DNA of 64,000 bases from Camelus bactrianus. Taxonomy: Eukaryota > Chordata > Mammalia > Artiodactyla > Camelidae. A program made the position numbers and the translations under genes. The notes beneath the pieces are model-generated. The model did not search any database and was not told the origin of the DNA. It worked only from the letters and a program-made list of their open reading frames with translations. How positions within the stretch are numbered: the first letter of the stretch is position 1; every line of letters begins with the position of its first letter. Shown piece after piece: positions 1 to 13,100 of this stretch. Location: positions 107,795,912 through 107,859,911 of the forward strand of contig NC_133541.1 in assembly GCF_048773025.1 (NCBI RefSeq). Reading direction: 5' to 3'.

Positions 1-961
1 TCATACCCAAAGTGGGAAGGAAGACTGTCCTAACCTCCTAAGGTTATGTGAGTTTATTGCAATAATGCCATGTAAAGAGCTTAACATGATGCCTGGCACA
101 GTGTAAGCCTTCAATAAATATTGGCTTTATATTTATTTGTAATATACAACCGCCAGCTGCAGGACAGAGCAGCTGAGGTGGTGGCACGTGGGGTCCGACC
201 TCAGCCACTCTTGCTCCAAGGCCAGCAGCTGGGGCACCTGGCGGGCTGCCTCTGAGCCAGGCAGAGGCTTCTGCTCTGTCCTCTGTGGGCCCAGAGAGCC
301 TCACCGGGTCCTGGCACACAGTGGGGGGTTGAACTTGCTTGTTAGAGGCCTGGGGTGGGCCTGTGCAGCCTCAGTCCTCTCAGAGGACTACCCCACATTC
401 AACTTTTGTGCAGCGCAGAGAAAGATGCCGCTTCCTGGAGACAGACACTACCGCCTCTGTGCCAGGGCTGGACAGCAGCCCCACTCTCGCACAGCGGCCC
501 TGAATGGCACAGGAAGGGAGTCTGGGAGGGACAGAGAAGGCCATCAGTGGTGGCCCCGGGGTGGGGGTGGGGGCCTGTGTTCATTTACCACCTGTCCATA
601 TCACCAGACTCTAAGCTCCGTGGAGGCACTGCTCCCCTGCACCGAGCATGTGCCTGGCACGCAACAGATGCCAAACACACACCTGTGAATTACTGAGTCA
701 GTTAAGTGCAGGAACATGAGCAGAGGGAGGGGCCAGACGAGGCTGTGCCTGCTTCAGGCTGCTTGCTTTCTGGACCTCACGTCTGCTTCCCCTCTGTTCT
801 CCCCATGGGTTCTAGACTTCCCCATTTCGCCACTTCAGGAGAGCTCTGGTCAGGAGGGGCCTGGAATCACACCCGGAAAGGTAGAACTCGTTCTGGCTGG
901 GATTGGCCCTGATTCCTCCCCCTCCCCCTCCTGGCCTGGAGGAGGCAGGTCAAAGGCTCAC
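1..961 (-). other. CSF1R intron 10, partial
   Basis: Intron sequence downstream of the exon 10 donor. It reads GC-rich with no exon-like match to the CSF1R transmembrane segment. The end near 50-140 has an L2/MIR-like tail (CTTCAATAAATATTGG on the plus strand). No independent gene is supported. Confidence 0.6.
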
Positions 962-1149
962 CTACAGAGATGGGCCAGAAGGCCTGGGAGCTGTTCCCCA
1001 CGCTATTGTGGGCCCTGCATTCATAAGTCCTGTTGTGTTCCAAGGTTCCCGTGGCCAGCAGGCTCTGGACGATCACCTTGTGGAAGGGCTCCTGGCTTAG
1101 GACTTCAGGGTTTGGGTCCTCCAGGACCAGCATTTGGGTCTCATCACAT
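962..1149 (-). CDS. CSF1R: CSF1R exon 10: Ig domain 5, second half
   Basis: Residues 438-500, phase 2-1. Acceptor TTTTCCCAG|ATG, donor TGTAG|GTGAGCCT. Reads [20 protein letters not shown] and ends [17 protein letters not shown]. It is the last CSF1R exon in the window; the juxtamembrane and transmembrane exon must lie beyond the left edge. Confidence 0.95.
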
Positions 1150-4100
1150 CTGGGAAAAACAGCATGTGGCTCAGAGTTACCAGGGGCCCAGCCCCTGCCC
1201 CAGCCCATGAGCCTGGATGATGAAGGCAGGTGGAGCCCACTTACCTGTCAGTGTGGCCCCTGCACTGCACCCATGTCACACTGGGCTGGGGGTACCCAGA
1301 GGCCTCACAGAGCAGGGCTTTAGAGTCATTGATGAGGGTCCACGTGACCTTCACCTCTGGGGGGTCTGAGACAGAAAAGAAGAGCAGAGGAGGGAGGGAT
1401 CAGCCCCAGAGGCCCCAGGTTCCCTCGTCTGACTGCCCCACCCTAAGCCTGCTCTCCCCCTCCCCAGCCTCCCCTAGCTCTTCTCTCCAGCAGTCCTGCG
1501 AACCCCATGTCCCCAAGCCCTGCTCCATCACTCACATAGAAGGGTGAGCTCAAAAGTCAAGGACTCCTCGTGTCTGGCATTGCTGGCCAGGAAGGAGTAG
1601 CGGCCGGCCTCAGAGGGCTTCAGGCGAGGCAGGGTGAGGACGGAGGTGTATCTGCGTGAGAGGAAAAGCCCTGGTATGGCCCCTGTCAGGTAAGTGGGCT
1701 CAGACCACCACCTTCAAGGGCTTTGTTTCATTTTTGGTAAAGTGTCCAGGGCACAAAGGCATTGGCTGAGCCAGGTATCCAGGCTGGGTGCCGCTGAGAC
1801 ATGGAAAAACCACCAACCCAATTTCCTTAATTGCCTCTCTCATCTGTAAAGCAGTTTTGTTCTGAAGTTTAGTAGATGTAAGTCTGTAAAGTGTTGACAC
1901 TGGGAAGCACGTCACAGGCCTAACTGAATGCACCTACTTTCACCACCATCACTGAGTTGAACAATCCCTGCTAAAATGCCAGCTCCCAGGTCAGCTTCCA
2001 TCCCTAAAGCGCCAACCCTGCCGAGAGGGACTATGAGAGGGAAGAGAGGCAAGAAGTAGCCATGGGGCTTCAGAGACCAGGGCTCAAGTCCTGATGTCGC
2101 CATTTCCTAGCTGTGTGACCTTAGACAAGTACTTAACCTCTCTGATCCTTTGCTTCCTTTTCTGTGAGGGTGACACCTATGGTAATAATTCAGACTTGGC
2201 CTGAGGATTAAAGGGATATGTATTCAGACTGCTTGACAGAGAGCCTGCCTATGAGAATGCACACCCCCAAGATACGGTAGAATTGTTGAGGATACAGGAT
2301 CTCCCAAGAATATAGAGCAGAGGGACATACTAATTTGATCTACATCTTAGACACAAATGAATGACATTGAGGTTCTACAAAGTCAAGGAAAATGAGACTC
2401 AGAAAAGGGAAGGGACTTGCTCCAGGTCACACAGGACCCAAATGTCCTGACACGCGGCTGAAGCGTTCTCCAGCTGGCTGTGGGGCTAAGCAGATGGGAG
2501 CTAATAGGTGGTACCTGTATGTGTCCTTGATGGTTACAAAATTGAGCTTGGGTTGGTGGCCAAAGAAGGGTCCCTGATAGGTCCAGTTAAAACCTTTCAG
2601 GCTCGGGTAGGCTTCCACCTTGACTTTAAGTTCGAGCTTCTCACCCACGGTCACCTCCTGGAGGAGGTTCTGCTCAGAAGTCAAGTTCAAGTAGGCACTC
2701 TCTGGAAAGCAGAACACACAGAGCTCTGGCGTTAGTGGGAAGATGCCCCAGTTTGTTCATTTGGTGATGTGCCCAGTGATCTAGTCTTTCAGCTAGACCC
2801 TCCCTCAGCACCTACTGTGTGCCAGGCACACAGACCCCACCGCCAACCAAGACTTGCCCTCTGACATCTCTTTTCCCACTATCCACACCCCCAAAGCCCA
2901 GGGCTCTGAACTCTTCTGAGTTCCTGGGAGAACCTGGGCAAATTCTTCTCCTCCTTGGTGCCTCTACCTCTTTACTTATAAGATGAAGAGAATGAATATA
3001 TCTATGTTGATGTAAGTTTTTGAAAATTTTTCTAGCAGTTAAGAAAGTCTGCTTCCCCCATCCACATACCCTCACCCATTTCCCCTTTTTCTGATAGCTT
3101 ATTCAATGCAGCTTCCATATTCAGCTCTGAAGTGGGCTTGTGACCCAGGCCAGCCAATCAGGGTAATCTGTCCCCTTTGGACCAGTGATAGGTTTAGGGT
3201 AGGCACATGAGTCCATGACACTCATTTCCACGATTTTTGTTGGAACTGTGGGAAAAAAGAAGCCCTCATTCCACTGGAATCTCCAAGCTTGGTGCTGCCC
3301 CACAAGACAAACAGAGCTGAGAGTTGGGAAGCAACAGATCCTTGTCCACATCTGAACACCTAGATCCAACAATACCTGAAGCTCATATCCATGGGTTTTG
3401 TCACTATAAAGCCAATAAAATCCTCTTTGATTAGGTCAGTTTGAGTTCGTTTCTGTCATCTATATCGCAGGAGTCCTGACTGGTGAATGAAATGTTGCGT
3501 GAATGAAAATCAAGCTGCTCTGACTGAATCTCAGGCAAAGGAGTAGTGGCAAGAACCCCCATTCACTCAGCCTCTCTGTGCCTCTTATGGAAGTCCTGAA
3601 ACGCCTTCTTAAAATCCCAAGGCTTTACAAAAATCCCTGGACTAGATGATCTCTAACAGCTCTTCTTCTTACTGCAGTCTATGAAATCTAAAATTCACTC
3701 TTCTACCCTGTGACGTGCCTGCTCAGAAAACCCCCATGACTCCCCATCACCTCCACTATTCAGCTTGGCATTCAAGGCTCTTCTCAAGCAGGTCTCCCTA
3801 TGCCCATCTAGCCATCTCCCCTCTTCCTACGTACACGCACACACACACACTCAGTTCTCCATCCATCTCGGTCTCCCAACATCTCCTGAACACACCCGCG
3901 GTCGTTCCAACCTTGGATGCTGTGCTCAAATCGTTTCCTCTATCAGGAACCCTGTCTTCTTCCTCTCTTCTACTTAGCTCCTTCTCATCCTTCAAGACTC
4001 ATCCCCATCAGGGAGGCTCCACCCGTCAGTCCAGGCTACCAGGAGCTCTCTCGCCACTGGATTCCTGTTGCCTTTTTTTGCTTTCTTTTTCTTTTTTAAA

Positions 4101-7100
4101 TTGGGGTATGAGTTGATGTACAATATTATAAAAGTTTCAGGTATACAACAGTGATTCACAGGATTCAAAAGTTATACTCCATTTATAGTTATTATAAACT
4201 CTTGGCCACACGCCCATGTTGTACAGTGTACGCTTGTAGCTCATCTTGTGCGTAACGGCTGTACCTCTTTAGTTCCCCGCTCCTCTGTGGCTCCTCCCCT
4301 TTCCCTCTCCCTACTGGTAACCACTAGATTGTTCTCTATATCCATGTGTCTGTTTTCTTTGTTACATTTGTCTCATTTTTCAGATTCCATCTCTAAGCGA
4401 CAATATACAGTATTTGCCTTTGCGTCTGACTTACTTCTCTCAGCACAGTGCCTTCTGCTGCCCTCTTGGATCACGCGTTCATTAGGCTCCCTTCTGCCTC
4501 ATGCATCTGGTTCTCCCTTTAGTTAGCTGTCTTCTCTTTCTGAGTTTGTCAGGTTTTAGGGCAAGGCCATTTTCTTGTTCTGTTTCCCCCTTAGCCATCT
4601 ACTTATCTATCCACCCAAACTCTAACCACTTCCCACCATTACCACCCTAATCAAGCCGCCGTCACCTCCAGCTCGGACGACTGCCGTGGCCTCCTTACTC
4701 GTCCCTCTGCTTCTACCCTGGTCTCCCTCTAAACAGTCCTCCTCAAAGCACCCGACAGCTGTGTTACATCTTGTTCCATCCAAGTCAGGTCATGTCACCC
4801 CCGTCCTCAAACCCTCCGATGGCACTCTATCTCTGTCAAGAGGAAAAGCCCCGCTCCTGACCTTGGCCCGCAGGGGTCTTCCCCGTCCCCTCTCTGACCT
4901 CATCTTGTACCACTCTTCCTCTCGAGATCCACCCCAGCCACACGGGCTGACTTGCTCCTTGCAAGTGGCGAACACAGTTCTGCCTGAAGAACTTCGCATG
5001 CCCTCTGCCTGGAGCTCTCTTCTCCAAGATGCTACATGGCTTGCTCCTTCACCAACTTCAAGTCTTTGCTCAAATGTCAGCTCTCTGGTAAGACCTTCCT
5101 TGATGACCACCCTAATTTTAAACTGAAAACCCTATGAAAGTGATTTTTAAAAAATATTTTGCTTGTTGCTTACCTTCTCCAAACTAGAGTACAAACTTCA
5201 CATGGGCAGGGATTTTTGTATCTGTTTCATTTGTAGCTGTAACCTCAGCATTTAGAAGTATCTGGCCAGAAGTGTGAAGGAAGACAAACATCTATTGAGT
5301 GACTGTTTGCCTACACTAGGAAACAGCAGGACTGGAACCCGTAACCGGGAGACAGTTCAGTGTTCTCTCCTCCCTTAGCCCTCAAAGCTCCTGGCATGGG
5401 GTGGAGCCCCCAGGAGAGCTTACACGATCCTGCAAATCTAGTGCATTGCTTATGCTATGAGGGTAGCAATTCTCATGCCTCCCCCAACTTCCCCTCAGTC
5501 TCCCATAACACTTATCACACAAGGTATGGCCAGACTGAAATGACTCCAAGCCTGTCCCCACTCTGAAGAAACTCCCCTCTGCTTCTGGATTCTCAGCCCA
5601 GTGACTGGCACTGCCTCCCACCCAGTCACTCTAACCAAAGGCCTGGAAGTCATCCTGGCTCCTTTCTCCTTCACCCCTACATCCCCGCAGCCACCAATTT
5701 TCCATTATCCCTCCTAAATCATTTTGGGTAACAGACTCTTCTGGGCCCCCACCATGGTCCAGCACTCTTCACCATCTCTAGCCTGGACCACTGCGTTAAC
5801 TGCCCTGATGGGTCTCCAGCCTCTAGTCTCCCATCCTGTCCACATGACGTTGGGCTGAGCCTTCTCAAATAACATCTCCTCACACACTCTTAGACACTAT
5901 TTACTCTGCCAGGTCCCATTCTAAGCACTTCAAGAATATGTATATATGTACACGCATACGTATTTTCATTTAATTCTCACAAGAACCTCTCAGTTACTGT
6001 TAGTATCCCCATTTTGCAGATGGGGAAATAGATTCCTCAACCTACGTAAGTCATTGGTGGAGCCAGGTTGGAATGTCACCCAGGACTGTGGCTCCTGGCC
6101 ACCACACAGTGGCCTTCTGCGCATTCTGATCTCATCACTCTCCTCTTGAAAACCTTCAATGACCTCCCAATGGATATGATGCAAACCACCTGCCCACCTT
6201 GCCATCGGACAGCACCTTCATCCCTGCTTCCCTGTGGCCATCCTCACACTGCTCCACATCCGGGCTGTTGTCAGCTTCTTTGATGTCTCAAATGTTCTTT
6301 GTTCTCTTTGCCGCCGAGCCTTGACTATGCTGTTCCCTCTGCCAGGAGTGCTGTTCTCCTTGCTTTCCCACCCCTCTGCCTGGCTAACCCACCTCTATTC
6401 TTCTAGTCCCGGCTTAGAGACCACTTTGTCCAAGCCTGGATTGGGGGTCCCCCGTGGTGTTCCCAGGACAACCCATGATTCTCCTGTGGCCACACTGAGT
6501 GATCTGGTCACATATCCATGTGACCAGAGTATCCCAGGCATAAAGGAATGAATGAATGAGTGAACAGTGAAGCCCAGGAGGGAGCTACCAGACACCAATC
6601 CCCAAAGAGAACACAATGATGCTAGAATGAAATGCAGCCATGCAGCCACGCACTGTAGGAGCTTCAGGGCGGGAGAGGGGGATTCTGGGGGTAATCTGGG
6701 AAGGCTGCCAGAGATGTGGCTCCCCAGCCAGGCCCAGGTTAAGAGGATTCCTGTGAGCTATTCTAACAGTATCTCCCCCTTCTCCACTATCAGCTCCCTC
6801 CTTAATCCCCTTGTACACCCCCCTCACCCCAGGATCCCTGTCAACCCTCCCCCACCACCCCGATGCTCACCTACCACCCGGAAGACCATGGAGGTGGAGC
6901 GGACACCCTGGGAATTGATGGCCACGCAGGTGTAGTTGCCAGCATCTTGGAAGCCTACGTGATCGAGGCCGAGGGTCAGGACTTTTTGGTACCGGTTCTC
7001 ATGGAAGTCAGATTGTTGAGAGATGGAGAGCTGCAGCCAGAAGGAATAGAAATGGTATACCGAGGTTCAGATCTGGGTTCAGATTCTCAGCCTTTAAGGA

Positions 7101-10100
7101 TTACTATCTGCCTTTCCTTGGATGAGGGACTGAACTGAACCTCAGCTTCATCTGCCAAGTGGGGCTGACAGCAGCCCCATGCTCCTAGAGCTGTAATGAA
7201 GAGTGAGACACAGCCTGCAAATGGCAGAGGGCCAGGATGGGCGCACAGTAGGCACAGTGCAGAGGGGCGGTGTTCTTAGAAGCAGCCTCGTGTCATTTCC
7301 TCCTGAGAAAACTCCCTCTTCCTTCCTCACTCCAGAGTTTTTCTGAAATGACCTTTATATCCCTGGGCTTCAAGGGTGGCCGAGGAACCCCCTGCTAACT
7401 CAGAAGTGAGCTGACACGTGGCTCTCATCTATGGCTGGGGCAAAGGTCATGGGTCAACGGGGTGGAATACTGTCCCCTCCCCGCAAGATTCAGTGGCATG
7501 AGCCTGAGTCCTTTTTCTGGATCAGCTACTGACTGGCAGTGAGATGTTGGGTGTGTCCACTCCTCTCCCTGAGCCTTGGCTGTGCCTTCAGCCCAGAGAG
7601 CCAGCTTGAGGCGAGGCCAGGGGCTCTACCCTGCAGGGCCGGGCATGCAGGGGTGAGGGGCCGACTGCACCCTGCTGTCTCCCCAAGGACTGACCTTGGT
7701 GTCTCCGCGCTGGAGGAAGACGTCGAAGTTGACATCAACGTCACTGGCTGAGCACACGATCTGGGCAGCCTCTCCCTGAATCTGCACCAGCTCTGCAGGC
7801 TTCAGTGTCAAGGTCGGGGGCCCTGGGACGACTGAGATCAGGGGAAGACTGCCATGAACTCTCAGGCCAGAGCAGGCACTCTGCTTCCTGCCATGGGCCA
7901 GGCTCCCATCCCAAATCCTGGGAGGCAGCCCTGATGCCTCAATTTTCCCCACAACATGTCCTGTTTCCTAAATAGAGCTTGAAAAGTTCTCTTCCCTCCG
8001 TCACCACCGCCGCTGCCCTCTCCCCAGTCTCACCATCACTCTATGCTCTGGACTCCCACAGCCACCAGGGAGGCCTCCCTGCTTCGTCCCTGACTCCTCA
8101 CAGCAGCCTAAGTGAGCTCTTTAGAATGAAAACTGGATACTGCCCCTCTCCTGTGCCAATACTCGAAGGCTTCCCATCACTCGCAGAATAGAAGCTGAAG
8201 TCTCTCCCCTCCCCAAGCCCTGTTCCCAACGCCTGCACACCTGCTAGCCTTGGCTCGCCACGCCGCGGCCACCGCCTTTCCCACCCGGACCTCGCACCTG
8301 CCCTTCCCTCCGGGAAAGCTCCCTCCTGCACTTTGGTTGGTTGCTTTCAGATCTTTAGCTCAAATGTTCCTCAGAGGCCTCCTGGGACAGTTTAGCTGAA
8401 TTTGTCCCACCCCCGACCCCAGTTTCTCCAGCGTGGTTTCTTGTTCACTGTTGGTATTTACTTTCTCTCTAGTCCATCTTCCTGGTTAAACACTTAGCCC
8501 AGTGCCTGACACATAGTAGGCATTGAATTAATATTCGTGGCTGTGCTGTTGTTGAAAAATAATCTAATTCCATTTCTCAAGGTCCAGAGACACTAGGGAA
8601 CTCACCCCTGGTCACTGAGAGGGTCACAGCAGAATTAAGGCCCAGGGCTGTTGGCTCCCAGCCAGCCCGGGGCTCCCTCTGCAAGATGAGGTGCAGGCAA
8701 AGAGCCCTCATGACCTTCTCTGCACACAAAGTAGGGGCCTGTGACTCTCCGCAGAGGTTTCGTGGCCTCAGAGTGCAGGGCCTTGGGCCAGCCATGCCGC
8801 TCTGACCCTGGCCTCACGACAGGCACCTTATTCCTGCCTGAAGCCCAGGTTCTGAGTCTGGGGCCCTGCTGACTCACACTAGCCCTTCCAGAAGCCAGAA
8901 TCCCATCCATCAGCCCAGCAGGGACAAGGGGGAACATGAATGAGGCTTCACCACCAACGGTGCCCCCAAGTAAGAGGTGTCTCATGCACCCATCACCCCC
9001 CGGCCTGGGCACCAGGCGGGCACTGAGTGGGAAATCCACATCTGAGGGTGTGGGAGAGCTTCAGGCCCTCCTTCCATCCCTGAAACACTCAGTTCCCACC
9101 TCACAGCTGTGTACCTGCTGTTCCCTCTGCTGAAGCGGATCTTGGCACAGCTACCTTCTTCTCATAATTCACATTTCTGCTCAAGAAAACTGTCACTCTC
9201 TCTGCAGGGCTCCCCCCCACCCCAGTCTCTATTCCATCACCCATTTAATGATGTTCACAGCCTATCTCATGATCTGAGATCACCTTGCCTACTGAGATAC
9301 TGACTTGCATGTGGTCTGCGTCCCTGTACCCAACACCTTGATGTCTTGCCCTGTAGGTGACTGTGGGGCAACTGGAAGGAAGAAGAGAAAGCAGGTGCCC
9401 CCGTTCCTTCCCGTCAGGCCAGGTGCCAGCTCTCCGTCCCTCCCCGCCCACGCACCTCTCTGCACTTTAAGCCGGATGCCGATCGACGTCACTGTCCTGC
9501 CGCCTACCCGAGCGCTGCACTGGTAGTCCTGGCTTTCAATGAACTTGGCCTTGTGGATGGTGAAGCCATTCCAGGGCGAGAAGGAGTAGTTAGTTTGGCG
9601 CAAGACAGGCCGGCCACGCACCCGCACCAGCGAAACGCTCGCCGCCAGTTCCGGGTCAGTGAGCAGGCAGGGCAGCAGCGCATCCTGACCCTCCAGCGCC
9701 GTCACCTCCTGGGCCAGAATCTTCCAGGGCCGAACAGGGTCTGGGGTAGAAGGAGACAGGATTAGTGCCCTCCCTTCAGCAGGATAAGTGGTCCCTGGAC
9801 AGTGGTGATGAGGAGGCTTAGAAATACTGATCACTTGCTTGAAGTCACACAAAACCAAGGAAGCTCGGCTGATGCCTGGGGCTCTGGACCCAGGTCCAGC
9901 CCCACTACTTGATGCTGTGTGACCTTGGGCAAATGACTTAACCCTTCTAAGCCTCTGAAAAACGAGCATAATCACAGAATCACCTCACAGGGTTGTTGTG
10001 AAGACTACCTTAGAAACACTGCCATAGGTCCTTGTTCGTGGCAGGCTCAGTAAAGGTGGAGCTGGTATGTTATGACTGTTAAAATTACAGCCCAGCCCTC

Positions 10101-13100
10101 CAGCCCATTCCTGGTGGGCACTGCTTGGCTAGTCCTCCTGGGAGTGGCCTCAGAGTCCTTACCTTTGACGTAGAGGTGGATGGTAGCACTGCCCCCCAGG
10201 GAGTCTCCAAGCTCAGTGCAGCGATACGTCCCCGTGTTTTGGAAGGTAGCATTGTTCGTGGTCAAGACGCTGCTGGGGGCATCAGGGTCCAGGGTCCAGT
10301 AAGAAGAAATGGGGCCGTCCCATTCCACACTGCCATTGCTCACACATCGCAGGGTCACAGTTGTGCCGGGCTCCACAACCAGCTCAGGGCCACTGGGTTC
10401 AATCACTGGGACCCCCTGACCTGGTGATAGGTGGTGGCAAACAGAAGTGAGGCCTGAGGTCACAACCCCTGGTCCACACCCTGCCTCTGAGATGGGTGCT
10501 GCCCTAGCAGGGCTGGTTCTGGTTCTGGGGTCCAGCTGTGACTTGCAGGATCGCCTTGAACAAGCTGCTGCCCTTCTCTGGTCATTTGATCAGCCCCCTA
10601 CCCCAAACCTGCTGCTGATGCACTGATGGCTCTGATACCCACAGCAGTCCCCTTCTCTGCCAAGGGAGATTTCTTGGCCTTCCGCCTAGCCACCGTCCCA
10701 TGGGGATCTCCCAGCCTCCAGCCTCAGTCTTCCCAGCTGCATCATTCCCCCCAGGAATGGACTCCCTTAGTCCTATGTACGAGTGGGGTGCAACCCTGAT
10801 GCCAAGCCCAGGGCCTGCCTCAACACAGGAGCCTCAAGCAAGCAAAGGAAGCAACAGAACATTCATGGCAAAGTCCTCCATGGGTGGAAGAAAATGGGTG
10901 TAGGATCTTAGCCCAGCAGAGTTAGAAATGTTCAGGAGCTTTCTGTGTGCCCACTCCTGTCACTGGACATCTGGTCTGTAGCACAGTGGGATAGTTCAGA
11001 GGCTCTGTGCCTCAGTTTCCCCACTTATAAAATGGGGACCATAATTGCACCCATTTATTGGGATGTCAAGGGGTTTAAATGTATGGGAAGCCTTCAGAAC
11101 ATCACCTGCTCGCCTGTCACCAAATGCTCAGTAAAGCCTAGCCTTTATGTTTATTATCTAGTTTACCCCCAGCAGCCCACCGTGACCCCAGCACTGCTGT
11201 GTTTAGTGGGGAGACGGTCTCTTTTAAGGAAAATTTTCTTGAAGGAGAAAAGAGAACTTGAAACTCATCCCAGGCCCTCCGGGAAGAAGGCCCACTGGCT
11301 CTGCAGCGTCAGCATTTCTCCAGGGCCTAAAATAGGGGCACAGGAGGGAAGTGAGAGCTGATTCAAGGCCCTGGAGGGGCTGCCAGGCGCCCTCTGGCCT
11401 GCACAGGCGGAAACACATTGCTGGCACCAGGCTCGGGCCCGGTTTCCGCTCAGCCTGCAGCCCTTCTCCCAGGGATGGTCTCACTTCTGCTTCCTGGCCA
11501 CTGTCCCCTCTAGGGGAGAGACTTCTGCCCCAGGAGAGGGAGTACCACCTGCTGGACATCAGCACGTCCTGGCTTGTGGGACCTGGCTCTGACACTGACC
11601 CACGAGGTACCTCTGGTTGAGTTCCAGTGATGGGGACACAGACACCAGCCCTGAAGGCACCAGGTAAATTCAGGGTTGCTCCAATGTCCCACACAAAAGC
11701 TCCTTAAATGAATCTTTCCATCCCACCAACCTCTGCCATCATCATAGGCTCCAGAATCAGAAAGATCTGTCACGTGATTTCAGGGTGGCTTAATTTGTTT
11801 TGATTTTGTATCCATCTGAGGTATGCAGCCTCTCCACCCGAGCTTCTGATCAGCATAAAGGACTGAGTGAACTGGTGAATACAGCCTAGGCCAACGGGTG
11901 GGGGGGGCAGGGGGGAGTAGCCAGCCCTCCCGTGCTGTGTGACACCAGGGAGAGGAGCAAGTGGCATTTCTGACGGGCTGTTGGCAAATCCCAGCAGAGC
12001 AGGTGCTGCTCTATCGCTGCTGCAGCCACGCAGGTCCCCCAGCTGGGCTGTTACAGGGAAGAGCCGGGACTGTGGGGTCACACCGGCGAGGGTCTGAAAC
12101 TTGGTTCTCTGCTGCTAACTGGGTGGGTTGCTTAACCTCTGACCTTCAGGCTACTCTCCCTTCCAATGGGAATAATCTGAGTTCTCACCTCTGAGAAGTC
12201 TCAGGAGGATTCAATGAGGTGATACTCAGCCACTAACTCAGTCAACTCTCCTGCCCTGGGTTACTGCTCCAACTGCTCCCTTCCTTCTGGTCCTGACACT
12301 GATAGCTGAAGTTTTTAACATTTAAAGGTCGTACAGTCTATGCTTTAACACCCCGCGGTCTCGGATTCTGTGGCTCCGCGTTCTGTTTCTGCTGCTGCCT
12401 GGTCTCACAAGCGCCTTCTCCCTTCCCCCGTCCTGTCCTCTGGCCCAGCCTTGGCCTCCTGGAAGTGTAGTCAGAGGCATCTGTCCTGTTTTGTATGTCC
12501 TGTTGTCTCAGATACTCACACAGGACAAGGCTGACAGCCTCAACTTCTGCCCTAGTGCCCTGCTGCTGGCTTGGCTGGCAGAAGGGAAAGCCTGCTCAGG
12601 CCTGCCCTCCCTAGCCTGGTGCTGGACCCCTGCTTCCCCTCCACTCCACCATCTCGGCTGCCCAAACCTTTCCACCCGCTTTGACTTGCCTGGGAGACCC
12701 CTCCATCATCAGCTCTCAGGCTGTGCTCCAACCTCCACTCCACTCACCCAGCACACACACACACTGCACACCAAAACCTGGGGCAGTCCCCTCCTCAGCC
12801 TAGGGTCTTAGCGAGCCTCTCCTGGTCTCTAGGGTGTTCTGACCCTGTCCGCCAGCTTTCTCACAGCAGCCCCCTGTACTTCTCCTCATTCACCGCTGGT
12901 CTACTGAGCTGAAAGCTTGTTTCCAGCCTACTGTCCCCATCTCTTCTTTCCTTTGGGGCTAGATGCTGGATAGCCACCCCCTCCTCCCAGCAGTGCTGCC
13001 CTGCAGGCAGGTTCTGGACGTGAAGACAGGACAAGGCAGGGAAGTAAAACCCATGGAGCTTTTTAGCGTGAAGGGAATATTCTCTATCTAAATTGAGATG

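Noticed and set aside
1-961. CSF1R transmembrane exon
   Set aside because: No hydrophobic stretch matching the CSF1R membrane span is encoded on the minus strand here, so that exon must be outside the window.
188-1323. Overlapping plus-strand open frames over CSF1R exons 9-10
   Set aside because: They are shadows of the minus-strand exons and of a GC-rich intron.
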